Notes: generated by a model not told the origin, from the letters alone. Positions 10,349-22,040 are shown, numbered from the stretch's first letter. The stretch is DNA of 64,000 nucleotides from Ornithodoros turicata (GCF_037126465.1 NC_088203.1:80138168-80202167); one strand, 5' to 3'. Numbers and translations: made by a program.

Positions 10349-11158
10349 AGGACAGCTGTTTCGCTCTACTTGGAGCTCTTCAGCCCGGCGCAGGGATGTG
10401 ACCAATCTTGGGTCGGCGGTAACAGTGCGTCTCAACGAGACGGCAATGTTCCACGGTGACGGCGTCGCCTGTGGAGGCCGCAGTGCAAGCCAGTAAGTAC
10501 AGATACAAAGGAAAAATACCCGAAGCTCTGTGGCTGCACGTTGAGCATATGCTGACAATTTGATCGTGCATTCCAGGCCGAGGACAGCTGTTTCGCTCTA
10601 CTTGGAGCTCTTCAGCCCGGTGCAGGGATGTGACCAATCTTGGGTCGCCGGTAACAGTGCGTCTCAACGAGACGGCAATGTTCCACGGTGACGGCGTCGC
10701 CTGTGGAGGCCGCAGTGCAAGCCAGTAAGTACAGATACAAAGGAAAAATACCCGAAGCTCTGTGGCTGCACGTTGAGCATATGCTGACAATTTGATCGTG
10801 CATTCCAGGCCGAGGACAGCTGTTTCGCTCTACTTGGAGCTGTTCAGCAAGGCGCAGGAAAGTGACACGATATTGGGTCGGCGCTAACAGTGCGTCATGT
10901 GCGTAGTGCGTAATGTTCCACCGTGACAGCGTCACCTGTGGAGGCCGCAGTGCACAGTGCATATATATATATATATACATATATATACTCATGGAACGAT
11001 GCGACAGCACCAGAGGACACGTGTTTCGCCGTGTTTGCGGCTCGTCAGCTCTGGGTAGCTGCGCATCGTTCGGGATTGACAAACAAGGGGGTCGCTCAGC
11101 GAGCGATACACACCTGGGAGGGTGACTGAGCACTCATCAATGCCACAGTGCAAGCCAG
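10349..11158. repeat. Tandem repeat with 232-bp period
   Basis: The landmark aggacagctgtttcgctc starts at 10349, 10581 and 10813, a period of 232 bp. Units one and two are almost identical; unit three is diverged and is followed by a TA-repeat (10964-10990) and a fourth, poorly matched unit ending with cagtgcaagccagtgaa. The frames on the minus strand repeat for the same reason and are not genes. Confidence 0.85.
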
Positions 11159-11183
11159 TGAATTATAAGGAGGGATATATATA

Positions 11184-12046
11184 CAGGGTGTCCCAGAGAA
11201 CGTGTCATTGAATTATAATAAAAAAACTCCACCACCTAGGGTCATGCGGTCAATGCCATTTGTTCTTACTGGGTTTTTGCCACCTCCTCATGTGAGTGTC
11301 GTGTAACGTAAGTTTAATTATGTAAATTTTTGCGAGCTTAAGTCGGAAATTTGCCTAGTAAAGGTCACTTTTTTATCCCACCAACGTGAAGAGCGTGTCT
11401 AATTTAGTCAAATTAATGATAATTGACAGGGATATTCAGGAGCTATCCCATCGGAAAAAATAGCCGAACATCATGCTCTACGGAGGTCGCACAGAATAGC
11501 GCACGGTGAATTTTTCAGCGCAATCTTTGTCAATCCGACGAAAGGAGGTTGGAAACCCAGCCCTCCCCGACATCGCAGAGAGAGATAAAACAGGCACGGC
11601 TTATCACGTCCGACTTTCGCTGGGATAATGCTTTCCCTCTCCCAATTTTAGGAACTGTTACTTTTTCTACTATCACTCTGTGGGCTGGCTTCGGACCCTC
11701 CTTTCGTCGCACTGAGAAAGTCATCGCGCGTTATGGTCCGGTGCCCCGAAAAGCATGATATTCGGCTATTTTTTCCTATGGGATAGCTCGTGAATATCAC
11801 TGTCAATTATCATGAATTTGAGTGAATTCGGCACGCTCTTCATATTGGTGGGGTAAAAAAGTGGCCTTTACTTGGCAAATTTCCGTGTTCAGTTCGCAAA
11901 TATTTACGTAATTAAACTTGGAGTACATGACATTCACATTAGGAGGTGGCAAAAACCTAATAAGAACAAATGCTGTTGACCGCATGATTCTAGGTGGCGT
12001 AGTTTTTTTTATTATAATTCAATGACACGTTTTCTGGGACACCCTG
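11184..12046. mobile_element. CAGGGTG element with about 290-bp inverted arms
   Basis: Starts CAGGGTGTCCCAGAGAACG and ends with the inverse of CAGGGTGTCCCAGAAAACG. TA stands on both sides, within a TATATA run. Arms 11184-11470 and 11755-12046 pair along nearly their whole length. The central 280 bp contain short frames on both strands without a known domain. A half copy of the same family is at 50680-51190. Confidence 0.8.
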
Positions 12047-12048
12047 TA

Positions 12049-12774
12049 TACATATATATATATATGAGTTGTTTATACGTATATACTAAACTTTTTGGAC
12101 AACGTAGAACTTCCGTTCTCACTGTGAGACTCCTCGATCGAGTTACCTGGAGCAATATCGCCTCTGGGCTCTGGTGATGGAAGAACTCAATTATTATCTC
12201 TATTTGGTCGGTGCTGTGGTCAGTCGACGGTGATGCAGTACCCAGCGGCGTTTCACCGTCACGAAAGTGGCAACTGTAAATCATTTATAGTTTTGCAGGT
12301 CCTCATTCAGTTTCATCGAAACTAGAACAAAAGAACTAGAATATATATTCTTTCATGGTGTGCACACCTCATGCAATATGGCCGAACGCGCGCGACGAAC
12401 GATATGCGCTGCGAATCTATAGTGCCCTCGGAGGTGTTGGAAGCATAGAAATCACGAGAAATGAAACCGCTGACCCCTAGTGAAGAGTTCTTCAAAAGCT
12501 CACAATTGGCGGTGCAACAGTTCCAGTATGAAAAAGAGAAAAAATAAATAAAAACGAAACCCTCGTACTTCACACGTAAACAGAGCTGGCTACCCGACGG
12601 CTGTCACGCAAGGTACTTTCTCCGTAGGCCGCATCGCGGCGCCACCAGTTTGTCGCACACTCTCTATAGGACCGGTGGTTCCAGCGTCCCGACAATAATG
12701 GACCAAGTTAGTGTGCTGCCTTGGGAATTAAGTACCTAGGACAGTTATTACAGAGCGTGAAATGGAGTCCTCGC
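12049..12774. other. No recognisable feature
   Basis: After a short TA-repeat the sequence is unremarkable. Short minus-strand frames (12012-12284, 12322-12573) have no recognised domain or splice pattern. Confidence 0.5.
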
Positions 12775-12985
12775 TCTGTTACAGTTCGTTTTCACTGAGT
12801 CTTCCGGCAGGCTTTCCAGACGAATGTGGGCACAGTTCCCCTTGAAGTCGGCCCAGGACGCATACTAACCTCCCACTGTCCCCCACTCCTTCCTGCTGTC
12901 CTCTCCATTTGTCCACGTCTGCATGCCGCTCATAGCCATAGTTGCTTCGCAGCGCTAACACGGAATTTAAAAAACAATACGACAT
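12775..12985 (+). mobile_element. Ruka-like SINE, 5' truncated
   Basis: Plus-strand copy of the SINE body seen complete at 16655-16915 and 43055-43345. Shared landmarks are ctttccagacgaatgt, then cacagttccc, then a ccccactccttcctgctg stretch. The tRNA-like head is missing, and it ends with an A-rich tail near 12970. Confidence 0.75.
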
Positions 12986-13313
12986 TCATTTAGTCCAGAA
13001 AGAGACTAATTTTTGTGGCGATGCATTTAGTCACCCAAAATGACTAAAATTACTCATTATTTTCTTAGAATGTATGATGACAATGATGACAGATGAGAAT
13101 GAACGGCGACAAAAATTTTAGGCGTGTGCCACAATCTCGTCGTAAGAACGTTTTTCTTTCGTTTAGAAACACTTCCCGCAAATCTTCATCCAACATTAAA
13201 CAAATTGGCCCGCATGTGACTGCAACGAGCCGCCACAAGACAGGACGAGTAAGAAGTAGATCTGGTATTCGCATGATCGCAAGAAATATGGCCGTGGCCA
13301 GATCGCTAGACTC
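12986..13313. other. No recognisable feature
   Basis: An open frame from 13093 runs into the palindromic MITE, so it is not a gene by itself. Nothing else is recognised. Confidence 0.45.
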
Positions 13314-13315
13314 TG

Positions 13316-13552
13316 CACTGTTAAAACAGAACTTCACCACATGGCACGCTCCTAGTCAACCATCATGCCGAATGATATCATTCTGTGTCATGATTTGTTC
13401 AAAACAGGGGGGAGGCGCCTATCTGGGACAAGATAATCTGTCCCAGATAGGCGCCTCCTCCCATTTTCACCAAATCAATGCACAGAATGATATCATTCAG
13501 AATGATGGTTGGCTAGGAGCGTGCTATGTGGTGAAGTTCTGTTTTAACAGTG
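13316..13552. mobile_element. Palindromic CACTG MITE, 237 bp
   Basis: Ends CACTGTTAAAACAGAACTT; the whole element is a near-perfect palindrome centred near 13435 on a gataatc spacer. TG flanks both sides (13314-13315, 13553-13554). Two relatives are at 28210-28447 and 51207-51443. The transcript of either strand would fold into one long hairpin. Confidence 0.85.
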
Positions 13553-13554
13553 TG

Positions 13555-14225
13555 AAGTTTTCACAGGTTGTTAACGAGAGTAATTACATGTTCTTTCGGC
13601 ACAATGTTACACTGTACTTATATTAAATAAGCACGCTGTTGAAAATACTTGTTTAAAAATATTGAGATTACCAGGGTCTTTTGCTTATCCTCAATATTGT
13701 TACCTGTACCTCAAAGCCCGCCGTCGAGGCTATACGAACTCGTTGACTCAGAGGCTACGCCGAAGTGAAGAGAAGCGAGTTTGGGGAACTCACTAAATAC
13801 TTGGTGTGCTTTCTGCCGTGCGCCACTAAAAGGTGCCGTGTGACAGGCTGACAGCACAACAATGACACTAAGTATTAGTGTAACTCGTTGAAAGTGGCAC
13901 TAAACGAGCCCGTCTGAAAGCGGTAATAGTTACTTTCGTTTATTTACTGGAACCGGAACACAGTTACAATTTCAAGTAACTTTTGTCAAAAGTGGTTTGC
14001 AGAAGTACGCTGTCCTGGTATTCAATAAATGCAACACACTTGGCGAGGTCGCAAGCAACAACGGATTTGCAAGCTAGCCTGATATTAAGAGAACCGACTA
14101 CGCCTTGCAAAATGCGAAACAATACCGTTTACTGATAATGAAGCTCGATGCAATTTTTCTCGCATCGTCAGCTTTCTTAGGAAATGGTTTTGGCACTTGC
14201 TCTTTTCGTGGAGCATCAGGCCATT
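13555..14225. other. No recognisable feature
   Basis: Contains short direct matches to common tick-like repeat sequence but nothing I can delimit. The open frame starting at 14105 becomes meaningful only after about 14240. Confidence 0.45.
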
Positions 14226-14625
14226 GGTATAACAACTGGTGGTGCAGGGATAAGCTTGACGTTTGCAACAACCTGAAACAATCAAGCACATCCTGCGAGA
14301 ATGCCGAGCATACCATTCTGCACGCGAAGCCTCCTCTCCCAGTACCCTCTCCCACGCTAGCGGACATCCTCTACTCCGCTGATTCTTATGCCGAACGCTG
14401 CGCTAAGGCAAGAAACCTTCTTCTCTTTCTGCAGGAGGCGGGTCTTGCCGAACGACCCCTCTAGCTCTTTGCACTCCCCGGCGGACTCTCGCGCCCTCTA
14501 GCATCTCCACCCTTCATCCTCCAACCTCCATTTCCGTTCTGCTATGGCCGTGACGATGCCCACTTCTGTATGGCAAACAACAGCGAGCTAATTCAAACAT
14601 TTACAGCCCCCCCCCCCCCCGATTA
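14226..14625 (+). mobile_element. LINE 3' end (C-terminus plus 3' UTR)
   Basis: The frame ending at the stop at 14462 reads a LINE C-terminus: LADILYSADSYAERCAKARNLL then FLQEAGLAERPL. It matches the LINE at 28449-28769 (LADILYPSGSSAERSAKARN). The upstream zinc-knuckle-like segment is present in degraded form. The 3' UTR follows with tgacgatgcccacttctg and ends in a run of 14 C. The insertion is 5'-truncated. Confidence 0.7.
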
Positions 14626-14661
14626 CGGTTACGATTACGGTTTAGTGTCAGAACTCTGAAG

Positions 14662-15915
14662 CAGGGTGTCGAACCGAACACGATCCGTTATTTTTGCCGG
14701 AACTGAACCCGAACCGAAATTTTCATGACACTGTTGAACCCGAACCGGAGCAGAACCGTAAAATATAATCGCGGTAACCGGTTCGCAACGAAACGGTTCG
14801 GGCATAAAAGAAGTTAGCATAAGGGTTCCTCTCAATCCCCGAACGAAGACACATTGGTATAATATGTCACGCGTCGATATCATGGATTTCGGAAATTTTG
14901 ACCTAGCAGTCAACAGTCAATACGAGGATGTATAATAAGTATGCTTTCAGCGTCTATTTAACACGTTGAAGCGCAGTTGTCCTTGTGAGCGCCGCAGCTA
15001 GCACCCCATGCGCGCTGCGGCGTCTACTCTTCAGAGATGAGACGCCACGCGACGAATGAAACAAGAATCGAGTAGGCCAGTTATGTAGCTCTATAGGACG
15101 AATATGTGATTCAGTAAGCGCACAATATTTCCCTTTACACGTGAGCATTAAAAATTAAACAAGTCAGAAACATGAGAAGTGGAGAAGGACCGAACGCACA
15201 ACGGCGCCTGTCTGATTGGCCGTGGTTTGAAAAGTAAATGCAGTTCTGGTTATTGGTAGTGCAATTATTTCGTGACACATTGCCTGTGTGTTGTAGGGTA
15301 ACTGGTACACTGCTGTGAGCTCGGACACAGTCAGGCTGGCAGGCTTATTTTCGACATGCTTCAGTACGGTTTCAGATCGATTCACGCTGCGAATGCAGTG
15401 TTCCGGCAAGTACTGTCGTTTATGTAACGCTGTCCATCTTATTCGGCTTCCTCTAAGTGTATCTTGCTGGCACTATACGTGTGAAAAAACGAATTTTGGG
15501 AACAGAAAGTAGCAGGAATACCGCTTCATCAGCGTGGACTCTAATATATATTAATATTATTATTCTAATATTCTCTACTGCACTCTACTCTAATATTCTA
15601 CTCTAATATTATTATTGCAATAAGTGTTAATCAATTTCTCCTTCCTCTCGCTAATTGGAGTACCTGACCGCTAAAAACGGCAGTGCAGACAACAGCAGTA
15701 AGCTATTAGCCACGTATTTCCTGATAAAAACAGTTTTATGGAACATATAAAATGGAAGCGTTGAACCGGTTCGCGAACCGGTTCGGGAATGCGAACCGGT
15801 TTGCGAGCCGGTTCGATTTTTGGCGTGGTCGAACCGGAACTGAACGGGAACGAAATCAAAACAGCGCGAACCCGAACCCGAACCGATTCCGTATTTTTTG
15901 CGGTTCCACACCCAG
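14662..15915. mobile_element. hAT-type element, 1,254 bp (copy 1)
   Basis: Ends CAGGGTGTCGAACCG and inverse of CTGGGTGTGGAACCG. CTCTGAAG is duplicated exactly at 14654-14661 and 15916-15923. The element shares its ends and a 350-bp core with the inverted copy at 53545-54756. Both ends are rich in gaaccg/cggttc units. Frames in the shared core remain open on both strands in both copies, but I do not recognise a transposase, so it is probably non-autonomous. Confidence 0.88.
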
Positions 15916-15923
15916 CTCTGAAG

Positions 15924-15998
15924 GCAATCTCGGTTACGGTTACGGGATTCGCCGTTTTAATATTTGCGGTTTCTGGTAACCAAACAGTTGAACCGGTA

Positions 15999-16029
<31 letters not shown>

Positions 16030-16654
16030 TTTTTCTAGGATGTATCTGCAGGTTGCGTGGATGTTGTAAAATGACCTCCAAACTGCAAACCGGTAAAAAT
16101 GAACGTATTTATATGTTGCGCTCCGTAAGGGTGGTGCAGTGCCATCTGGGTCGAAGAAAGAGCAAACTCTTGCTTCTTCGACGCACTTTGTGCCGTTTGC
16201 TACATCTCACGTAAAATAAGTTGTTGCGGTCTCTATTATCTCGTCCACATTCGTTTCGCTGGTGCTGTAACAAGCTACAAGTCAAGAAGAACTGCGTGCG
16301 TTCAGCCGTTAAGCAAAGAGATGTGGAAACAAACAGCGTGCAACGCTTGGTGTCTTAAATGATCACAATAATACAGTTCGTAACTCATAAAGAACCTACG
16401 CAATACATGTCACACGATGTGTATGCCATCCGATTACGGATCCAAGCGCATAAGATGGTGTGTTGTCTACACAACTTCTGAATGGGAAACACCTGAGGAA
16501 GAGAAGAACAGAAGGACGGTACTACACCACTAATCATATAAGGCCGATGCTCAGCTGTCCAATGGTGGTGTGGCGACGTTTGGGACTTATAAACATATGT
16601 TCAAAGTGCAGCCAAAGAGCCTATGCTAATTTTCTTCACTTTACACCACTAATC
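15924..16654. other. gttacgg-rich flank and TA/T simple repeat
   Basis: The hAT lies inside sequence with repeated gttacg units (14625-14650 and 15930-15960). A TA repeat followed by a T run lies at 15997-16034. The remainder to 16654 has no recognised feature. Confidence 0.5.
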
Positions 16655-16915
16655 AGTTTTTTTTAACTTCCGTGAGCGCCGTACAGATGTGGACAGATGG
16701 AGAGAGGCCAGCAGGAAGGAGTGGGGGATAGGGGGGTTATGCGTCTTGGGCCGACTTCAGCGGGAACTGTGCCGACATTCGTCTGGAAAGTCTTCGGAAA
16801 ACCCAGGGTAAACCTCAGACAGCACAGCCGGTGACAGGATTCGAACCGGTGTCACCTCCCAGTCCCGGCGTGGAAAGCGATCATCCTAACCACTATGCAA
16901 CGGGAGCTGGTATAA
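16655..16915 (-). mobile_element. Ruka-like tRNA-derived SINE
   Basis: On the minus strand the head reads like a tRNA with a B box (GGTTCGAATCC near 16852) and an A-box-like segment around tagtggttagga. The body then contains ggctgtgctgtctgagg, gggttttccgaagac and ctttccagacgaatgt. It ends in a T-rich tract on the plus strand (A-rich in sense). The order head, body, A-tail is typical of SINEs and matches what I recall of tick Ruka. Confidence 0.8.
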
Positions 16916-17677
16916 TCAGAGTTGTAAAGCGATACAAATATTGCATCCAAAGTTGTTCGCGTTCACGCTTGAACCGATTCATATGAACCTTGTAACCGAA
17001 ATCAGAGTTTTCGGTTCAGCTCACGCTTTCGGTTAATTGCCCATGGCAAATTGCAATTGCATTCCGGTTACGGTTTTTGAAAAAAAAAAGGGTTCGAAGC
17101 GGTTTTCGGTTCCGTTCCGGTTTCAGTCTCTGTGTATAAGCACTTTAATGAGTTGGCGAGCCTTGTATACTGTTCTATGCGATATCGGTGTAGAAAAAGA
17201 GGGAGAGGTATGAGGAAGAAAAGTAACGAATTTGTGATAAAACTTTCAATTGAAACCACGTTTCGGCAGGAGTTCAAGTAAACAAATGAGAATATTCGCT
17301 GCATAAAAGTGCAAGCATAATTATTTATTTGATTACTGAACTGCGTATTTAAAGTCCAACTCTTTTTTACGTGCAACGACAAATATCGGAATTAGAGAAA
17401 AGCAATGCGTGTTCTCACGACGGTTCGTTCTCACGTCTTTCAGAGCTCACTAAAGTAACGGCCACATTATGTCACACAGTTTCATCACCAGATTACCCTC
17501 CTCATGCCAAGTTTCTATGAAAAAGTCGCGTGGCTAAATTGATTGACCGATTGATTTGAAGGAAAAATAAAATGGAGATTTCAGCTTCACTAAAGTGTGA
17601 GGCCAGCAACTCCGCATCACTTGCACGTGGCTAAAGTTTGTTTGCATTCAGATTCAGCTGTCTGCGCGTTGTCTATC
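16916..17677. other. No gene; small gttcgg-rich segment
   Basis: 17030-17130 resembles the terminal parts of the hAT family at 14662. The remaining minus-strand frame (17068-17382) shows no domain. Confidence 0.45.
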
Positions 17678-18247
17678 CCCAAGCAGCACACCAGTATTGA
17701 TCCAATTTTGTCCCAATATAACAATTGCAATCTGGTGCGGTATTGGACAAACATTGAGACCCTATATTGGCCAGCCAGTTTCGCCACTGCCACTGTATCT
17801 TCTAATTTTCCGAACCCGGTGTTTTCATCTTTAGGAACAGTTCCGATCAGGCTTCAGATATTACCTGAATTTGTTAATATAGATCATGCTACGTGTGCTG
17901 GTTGGCAATACGTTCCTGAACAACAAAATGACGTCCAGGGGACGTCCTACGGACATACGCATTTAAATGCAATGTTAGGGTTGAAACATCACATATACGG
18001 GATAATCGACCAAAAGCTCACCTGGATACTACTAATAATTCTGAACTTCACGTCACGAGGCAACCGTGGCTCACTTAGAAAGGCAGTGGCAATGAACATT
18101 GTCACATTGGTTGTCACAACATTGGTTCCTTTCTAAGAGGCAATATTGACAGACAATATCGGGTAAATATTGGGAACACGGGAATATTATTGGACCATCT
18201 TTGCCGACGTCTAGCCAATATTGGGCCAAGATTCTGTGGTGCTTGGG
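17678..18247. mobile_element. CCCAAGCA-ended MITE, 570 bp
   Basis: Left end CCCAAGCAGCACACCAG, right end inverse of CCCAAGCACCACAGAAT. Interior contains repeated aatattgg/ccaatatt units facing each other. The same terminal motif opens the short MITE at 36945-37089. The 179-codon frame 17597-18136 runs over its left edge and is not a gene. I find no clear target duplication. Confidence 0.55.
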
Positions 18248-18404
18248 TCGTCATCAGCACGAACGTTCTTTTGTAATTTTTTCTTAATACCAAGCTCCGG
18301 TTCACTACGCTCCGTTCGTGTCCCATATACTCCGACAGCTACATTCGGCATTCTTACCGCCGTTAGGTATATTGCCAGTGTGAATGGCAGTCAGACACCA
18401 AGGG

Positions 18405-18540
18405 AGTGTGAGTACATCGGAAGCACTCTATAAAAGCGATGCGATAAATGAAGCTCTCAAGTCCGCGTTCGGCAATGTGATGTCAGCCAATTCAAAGCAA
18501 GAGCCTAAGCGAGTTTTCGCGTTTCGGGACGGATATCGTG
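18405..18540 (+). pseudogene. Copy of the recurrent LY-x-x-D peptide module
   Basis: In the frame at 18384 it reads STSEALYKSDAINEALKS then GNVMSA. The same peptide pattern is found at 29524-29664, 34646-34795, 31670-31740 (shifted frame) and, inverted, 37180-37335. The substitutions keep the reading frame. Here the frame continues for another 55 codons. The protein is not recognised. Confidence 0.45.
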
Positions 18541-19634
18541 GAGAACGTGAAGATCCACTGAAACTTGCTACCGTTGTCAGACGCTACGAACAAGAAAGAA
18601 ACACTCCCGCCCTCTTTGTTCGGGGCGTCATGGCAGCGTATTGCACACCCGCGGGCGAAGGCACGGCGTGACACTATGGGAGGTTCCGTCCACGTCCGCG
18701 CGAACGAAGCGGCGAAACTAAGCCGGGGAGAACAGAACAGCATTAACTCTGTGGGGCACCGGAGGATCGTCACTATCCCCTATGCGCACGCGATCAAAGG
18801 AGCCTGGATGGCACTTCACACATATATTCTCTTTACCGCGTGATATGAACATACCACCTTCAGCAACTCTCACGCAAAGTATTTCATTTGAGAAGCGCGA
18901 ATTTCCCGAGAAAATTAGTTTACTAGAGTGCGCTAAGCGGCGGCGATCTCGCCTATCGGCTCCTCGCCATCGATGACGTCATGTCAGCGGAGCAGTTTTT
19001 ATTGGCTGCGGTAATTCGTCTTCTAGCGAGAACGACCAGTCGAGATGGGCGGAGAAACATACTACCGCAAAAAAAAAAAAAAAGTAAGAGCAAGAAAAAA
19101 AAAAAAAACGAAAGAAGGCGCGCGCTTCGATATTGGTCGATAGACGTGACGTCACAGTCTGGCAGTCGAGGCAATAAGTAAAAACATCTCCTAGATAGCA
19201 CAAGATCTGCGCGCTATACGTCACACACAGAGGCCTGCGTGAGCTTTGAGAGCTGCTTCGAGCTTCTCTCTTGTTCGCTCTTTCACTGACGTCATAGCCG
19301 CATTCAGAGCAGGCGTTTCTGCGTGATGCTGTGTCACGTGGGCGCAGTCCTTCTGCTATCTAGCAGGTGTTGGTCGCGGCAAGCAGCTTTTCTGATTCCA
19401 AAGATTGAAAGATCTCTCGCGCATCAGGATTGCGCACTACACTCGCAGATTATACACTGTGCATTTACGGTAGTCAGTCCTTTCATGCTGTTCTCCAAAG
19501 CCTGTCGGCGTGTGTGTTTGCTTTTTACCTTTTGTGCAGTATCTTTCTTGCGGATTAGCAGAGAAGGCGATCTGTTATTTTTACAAATCATCCACAATGG
19601 CTGCACATTTTGTTTTTCATTTGTTTTCTTTTTA
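18541..19634. other. No gene; A-rich tracts and CRE-like octamers
   Basis: Contains two A-runs (19071-19083, 19097-19110). The CRE-like octamer tgacgtca occurs at about 18974 and 19287, and in the form tgacgtcac near 19147. No transcript can be tied to them. Frames at 18979-19224 come from the A-runs. Confidence 0.4.
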
Positions 19635-19890
19635 CGAGCCGGACTCGGTGGCTCAGTCGGTAGCGTGTTCGTCTTCTGAACCCGAGACGCGAGTTCCAAC
19701 CCGGCTGAGGACGCCAGCAACTTGGTGGCAGGGCACAAGTTGCTTACACACGCAGTCTCCCGCGGGGGACGTTAAATACCGCGCGCCGTGTGGTGAGCTT
19801 TCGCGGGCAAAAGCCATTCACAGACCGACCGCTGTGGCGTCGCTTATGATCTCAGTTGTCCCGAGACGTTAACCTCCCAATTATTATTAA
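19635..19890 (+). mobile_element. tRNA-derived SINE, second family
   Basis: Head: cggtggctcagtcggtagcg gives an A box, and gcgagttccaacccggc gives a B box 37 bp later. The tRNA-unrelated body follows (gacgccagcaacttggtgg) and the element ends in attattatta near 19885. The body differs from the Ruka-like copies, so it is a separate family. Overlapping frames (19323-19679, 19510-19872) are incidental. Confidence 0.75.
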
Positions 19891-20690
19891 TCTTGTTACG
19901 GGCGATCGTTTGGCCGACGACACAGAGTATAAGCAAACAGGGGTGTGCAACACGTTACTGTGAGCATTGTAGTTTCTGTATTGCTTTCTTTTACCATCAG
20001 CACTTTTGCGAGAAGATCTCGAAATGAGAAATGCAGATTTTACGGCGTATTTTTGTTTCAAACGCGCCTGGGCCACAACCTAACACTTTTGTTTCACCAG
20101 AAGGAGACATTCCTGTCAGACCTTTCAGCTGGAATGATTTTCATTGTAGATTGCAATGTTTCTGCGTCCTTAGGTGTATAAAATAAAAATTGTTTGTGCA
20201 ACATTCCCTAGTCTTTCTGAGTAACCATTTTTACCATCCGTGTAATGTATCATACATATGGTATATACACAAATTTAGTTTATGCTCGCCTGAGCACCTC
20301 CCAGATTTTGTTCAACTTCGAATATTCTTGTTGCAATGATACTACTGCATCGAGAGAGAAAATATAGTGACAGAAAAAAGAGCTAAATATAGGGTTATGG
20401 GGACGGTCGCATCCGGAAACTCATCTTATGAAACCCGCAGCACGATGTTAGGCATCTGCCGACAATCGACCCGGCAATTTTTTTATCCGAGAAGTGCTTA
20501 TATAGATTAAATACACGTATTTTAAAGATCAGCGGTGAATCCGCAGCAACAGAGGCTCCGGTGACGTGACGTCACTCCTTAAGCAGAGAGTGAGAGCGCG
20601 GCGCTCAGAGGAGGAAAAGCGCGGTCTCGACGCCCCGTAACTCTATGAGATGCCCGCACGGCCGCAGCATTCCTTTTCTCAACGTCGCGC
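19891..20690. other. No recognisable feature
   Basis: Unremarkable sequence with an AATAAA at about 20177. Another CRE-like tgacgtcac occurs at 20566. No domain or repeat is identified. Confidence 0.45.
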
Positions 20691-20699
20691 CCTCATTGG

Positions 20700-21720
20700 T
20701 TCTTAGGGAGTAACGTTTTCTCGTTTCTCCAGAGGGGGGGGGGGGGCTCACACTCTTGCAGAGGAGATGGTGTTTCCCCTTCATGAGTCCTGACCGGCGA
20801 TGATGGAATGTCACAGCGGGCGCCGTGGCACATCGTCGTCGTCGTGTCCTCTGTGTCAGGAGCAGACAGGCTGTCATAGGTATGTCTAGGCAAGCAGGTC
20901 GCTCGAAATCCCCTGTACCCCCCCCCCCCATTCACAGGTACTCCCCCGCCTGGACATGGAGGCATCTGTGCAAGACGGTCAGAGCTGTGCAGGAGCGTGG
21001 GTGCTTATGGCTGTGCAGATGAAGGGACGCTGGGCATACGACGTCCGTTGCGGTTGCCGCTGACGTTCTTCATGGGGATGGGGGTGATGTTGGCAGCGTG
21101 CGCCAGAGGGGGAGTGGGCTGAAGGTGGCGGTGTGCGCTGGCGTGGAGTGGGCTTGAGGAGGATGACGGTGGCCGTCGGCTCCGGGGAGGCGGTGCGGTG
21201 AAGGTGGGATGTGCGCCATTGGGGAGGCGTGATGGTGAGTGTGGCGGTGTTCGCTGGGCCTGTGTGGTGGCGGTTTTCGCCAGGCCCAACTGCCGATACG
21301 CCGGCTCATGATGCCGTGGCGTACCGGGTACCGGGTACCATGGTACCGGGACCGGTAGGCGAACTCGAGGCTCTAGTGTCGCAGCCGCCAGGGGAAGAAC
21401 TCCAGGGAACGGTGGACGTCGCGGCGTGAAGCCTCGGTGGTGATGGATTATGCCGGAGCAGTGGAATGTTCTCGACGGCGTCAGGAGGCGTATTCTCGTC
21501 CGGGTAACCAAATGTAGAGGAGATGGTCTACCGCTACATGAGTCCTGACCGGCGATGATGGAATGTCCCAGCGGGCAGATGTTCGTGACCTCACGCTAGG
21601 ACGGTGCCGGTAGAACTACCATAGTAGAACTGGCTGGAAGGCGCAGTAGCGCACGGAAGCCGAGGCACGTCTTCGTCGTTGTCGTCGTCTGTGGCAGGAG
21701 CAGATAGGCCGCCACATTCT
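20700..21720 (-). mobile_element. Probable internally deleted LTR retrotransposon
   Basis: Blocks at about 20740-20890 and 21512-21720 share gagtcctgaccggcgatgat and neighbouring sequence. Read on the minus strand, the upper block ends CTCTACA followed by a gypsy-type primer-binding sequence (TTTGGTTACCCGGACG), then a 168-codon proline/histidine-rich frame (21511-21005), a G-run near 20920 like a polypurine tract, and the lower block. This order fits LTR, deleted internal region, LTR. The block edges are uncertain and I do not recognise gag. Confidence 0.45.
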
Positions 21721-21834
21721 CAACATCCAGCGTCCGCTCTTGTTATGTATCCCGTCGAATAACGGTCACACTACGCTACTACACGGTGTGTGCAGATAAA
21801 CCTAACCGGCATTTGGGCTATGGCTTGTTGTCTA

Positions 21835-22040
21835 CTTAACTGATGAACGTCCGGTGGCGCACACTGGCGCATTCGTGAGTTTGAAACCTACAGAAAAATC
21901 GTGGATGCCATACTCAGTGCAAAAAAATAAACAGAGCGTCGAAAAAGTCCGCTTCCGTGCATTAGAATACTGCAACATGGCGGTCTCAGGAGAGTTGTGT
22001 GCAGGTACCACTAGGGGCACTACCGATGAGCACTCATGTG
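21835..22040 (+). repeat. Dispersed repeat, plus copy
   Basis: Closely matches the inverse of 26120-26330. Landmarks: ccggtggcgcac, cagaaaaatcgt, and gagagttgtgt then caggtaccactagggg. It ends 250 bp before the THAP remnant, so it could be an upstream part of that multi-copy gene; the other copy has no THAP exon nearby. Confidence 0.6.

Noticed and set aside
10349..11158. CRISPR-like array
   Set aside because: The 232-bp units are direct tandem repeats without short spacers, in a eukaryotic repeat context.
14625..14650. Telomere-like repeats (gattacggttacg)
   Set aside because: The units are not TTAGG or TTAGGG, are few, and recur as flanks of a hAT insertion.
17597..18136. 179-codon open frame on the plus strand
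   Set aside because: It starts outside and runs through most of a CCCAAGCA-ended MITE rich in ccaatatt units; no domain and no independent support.
21005..21511. Proline/histidine-rich protein gene on the minus strand
   Set aside because: Low-complexity frame inside a probable LTR element; no start context or domain beyond composition.
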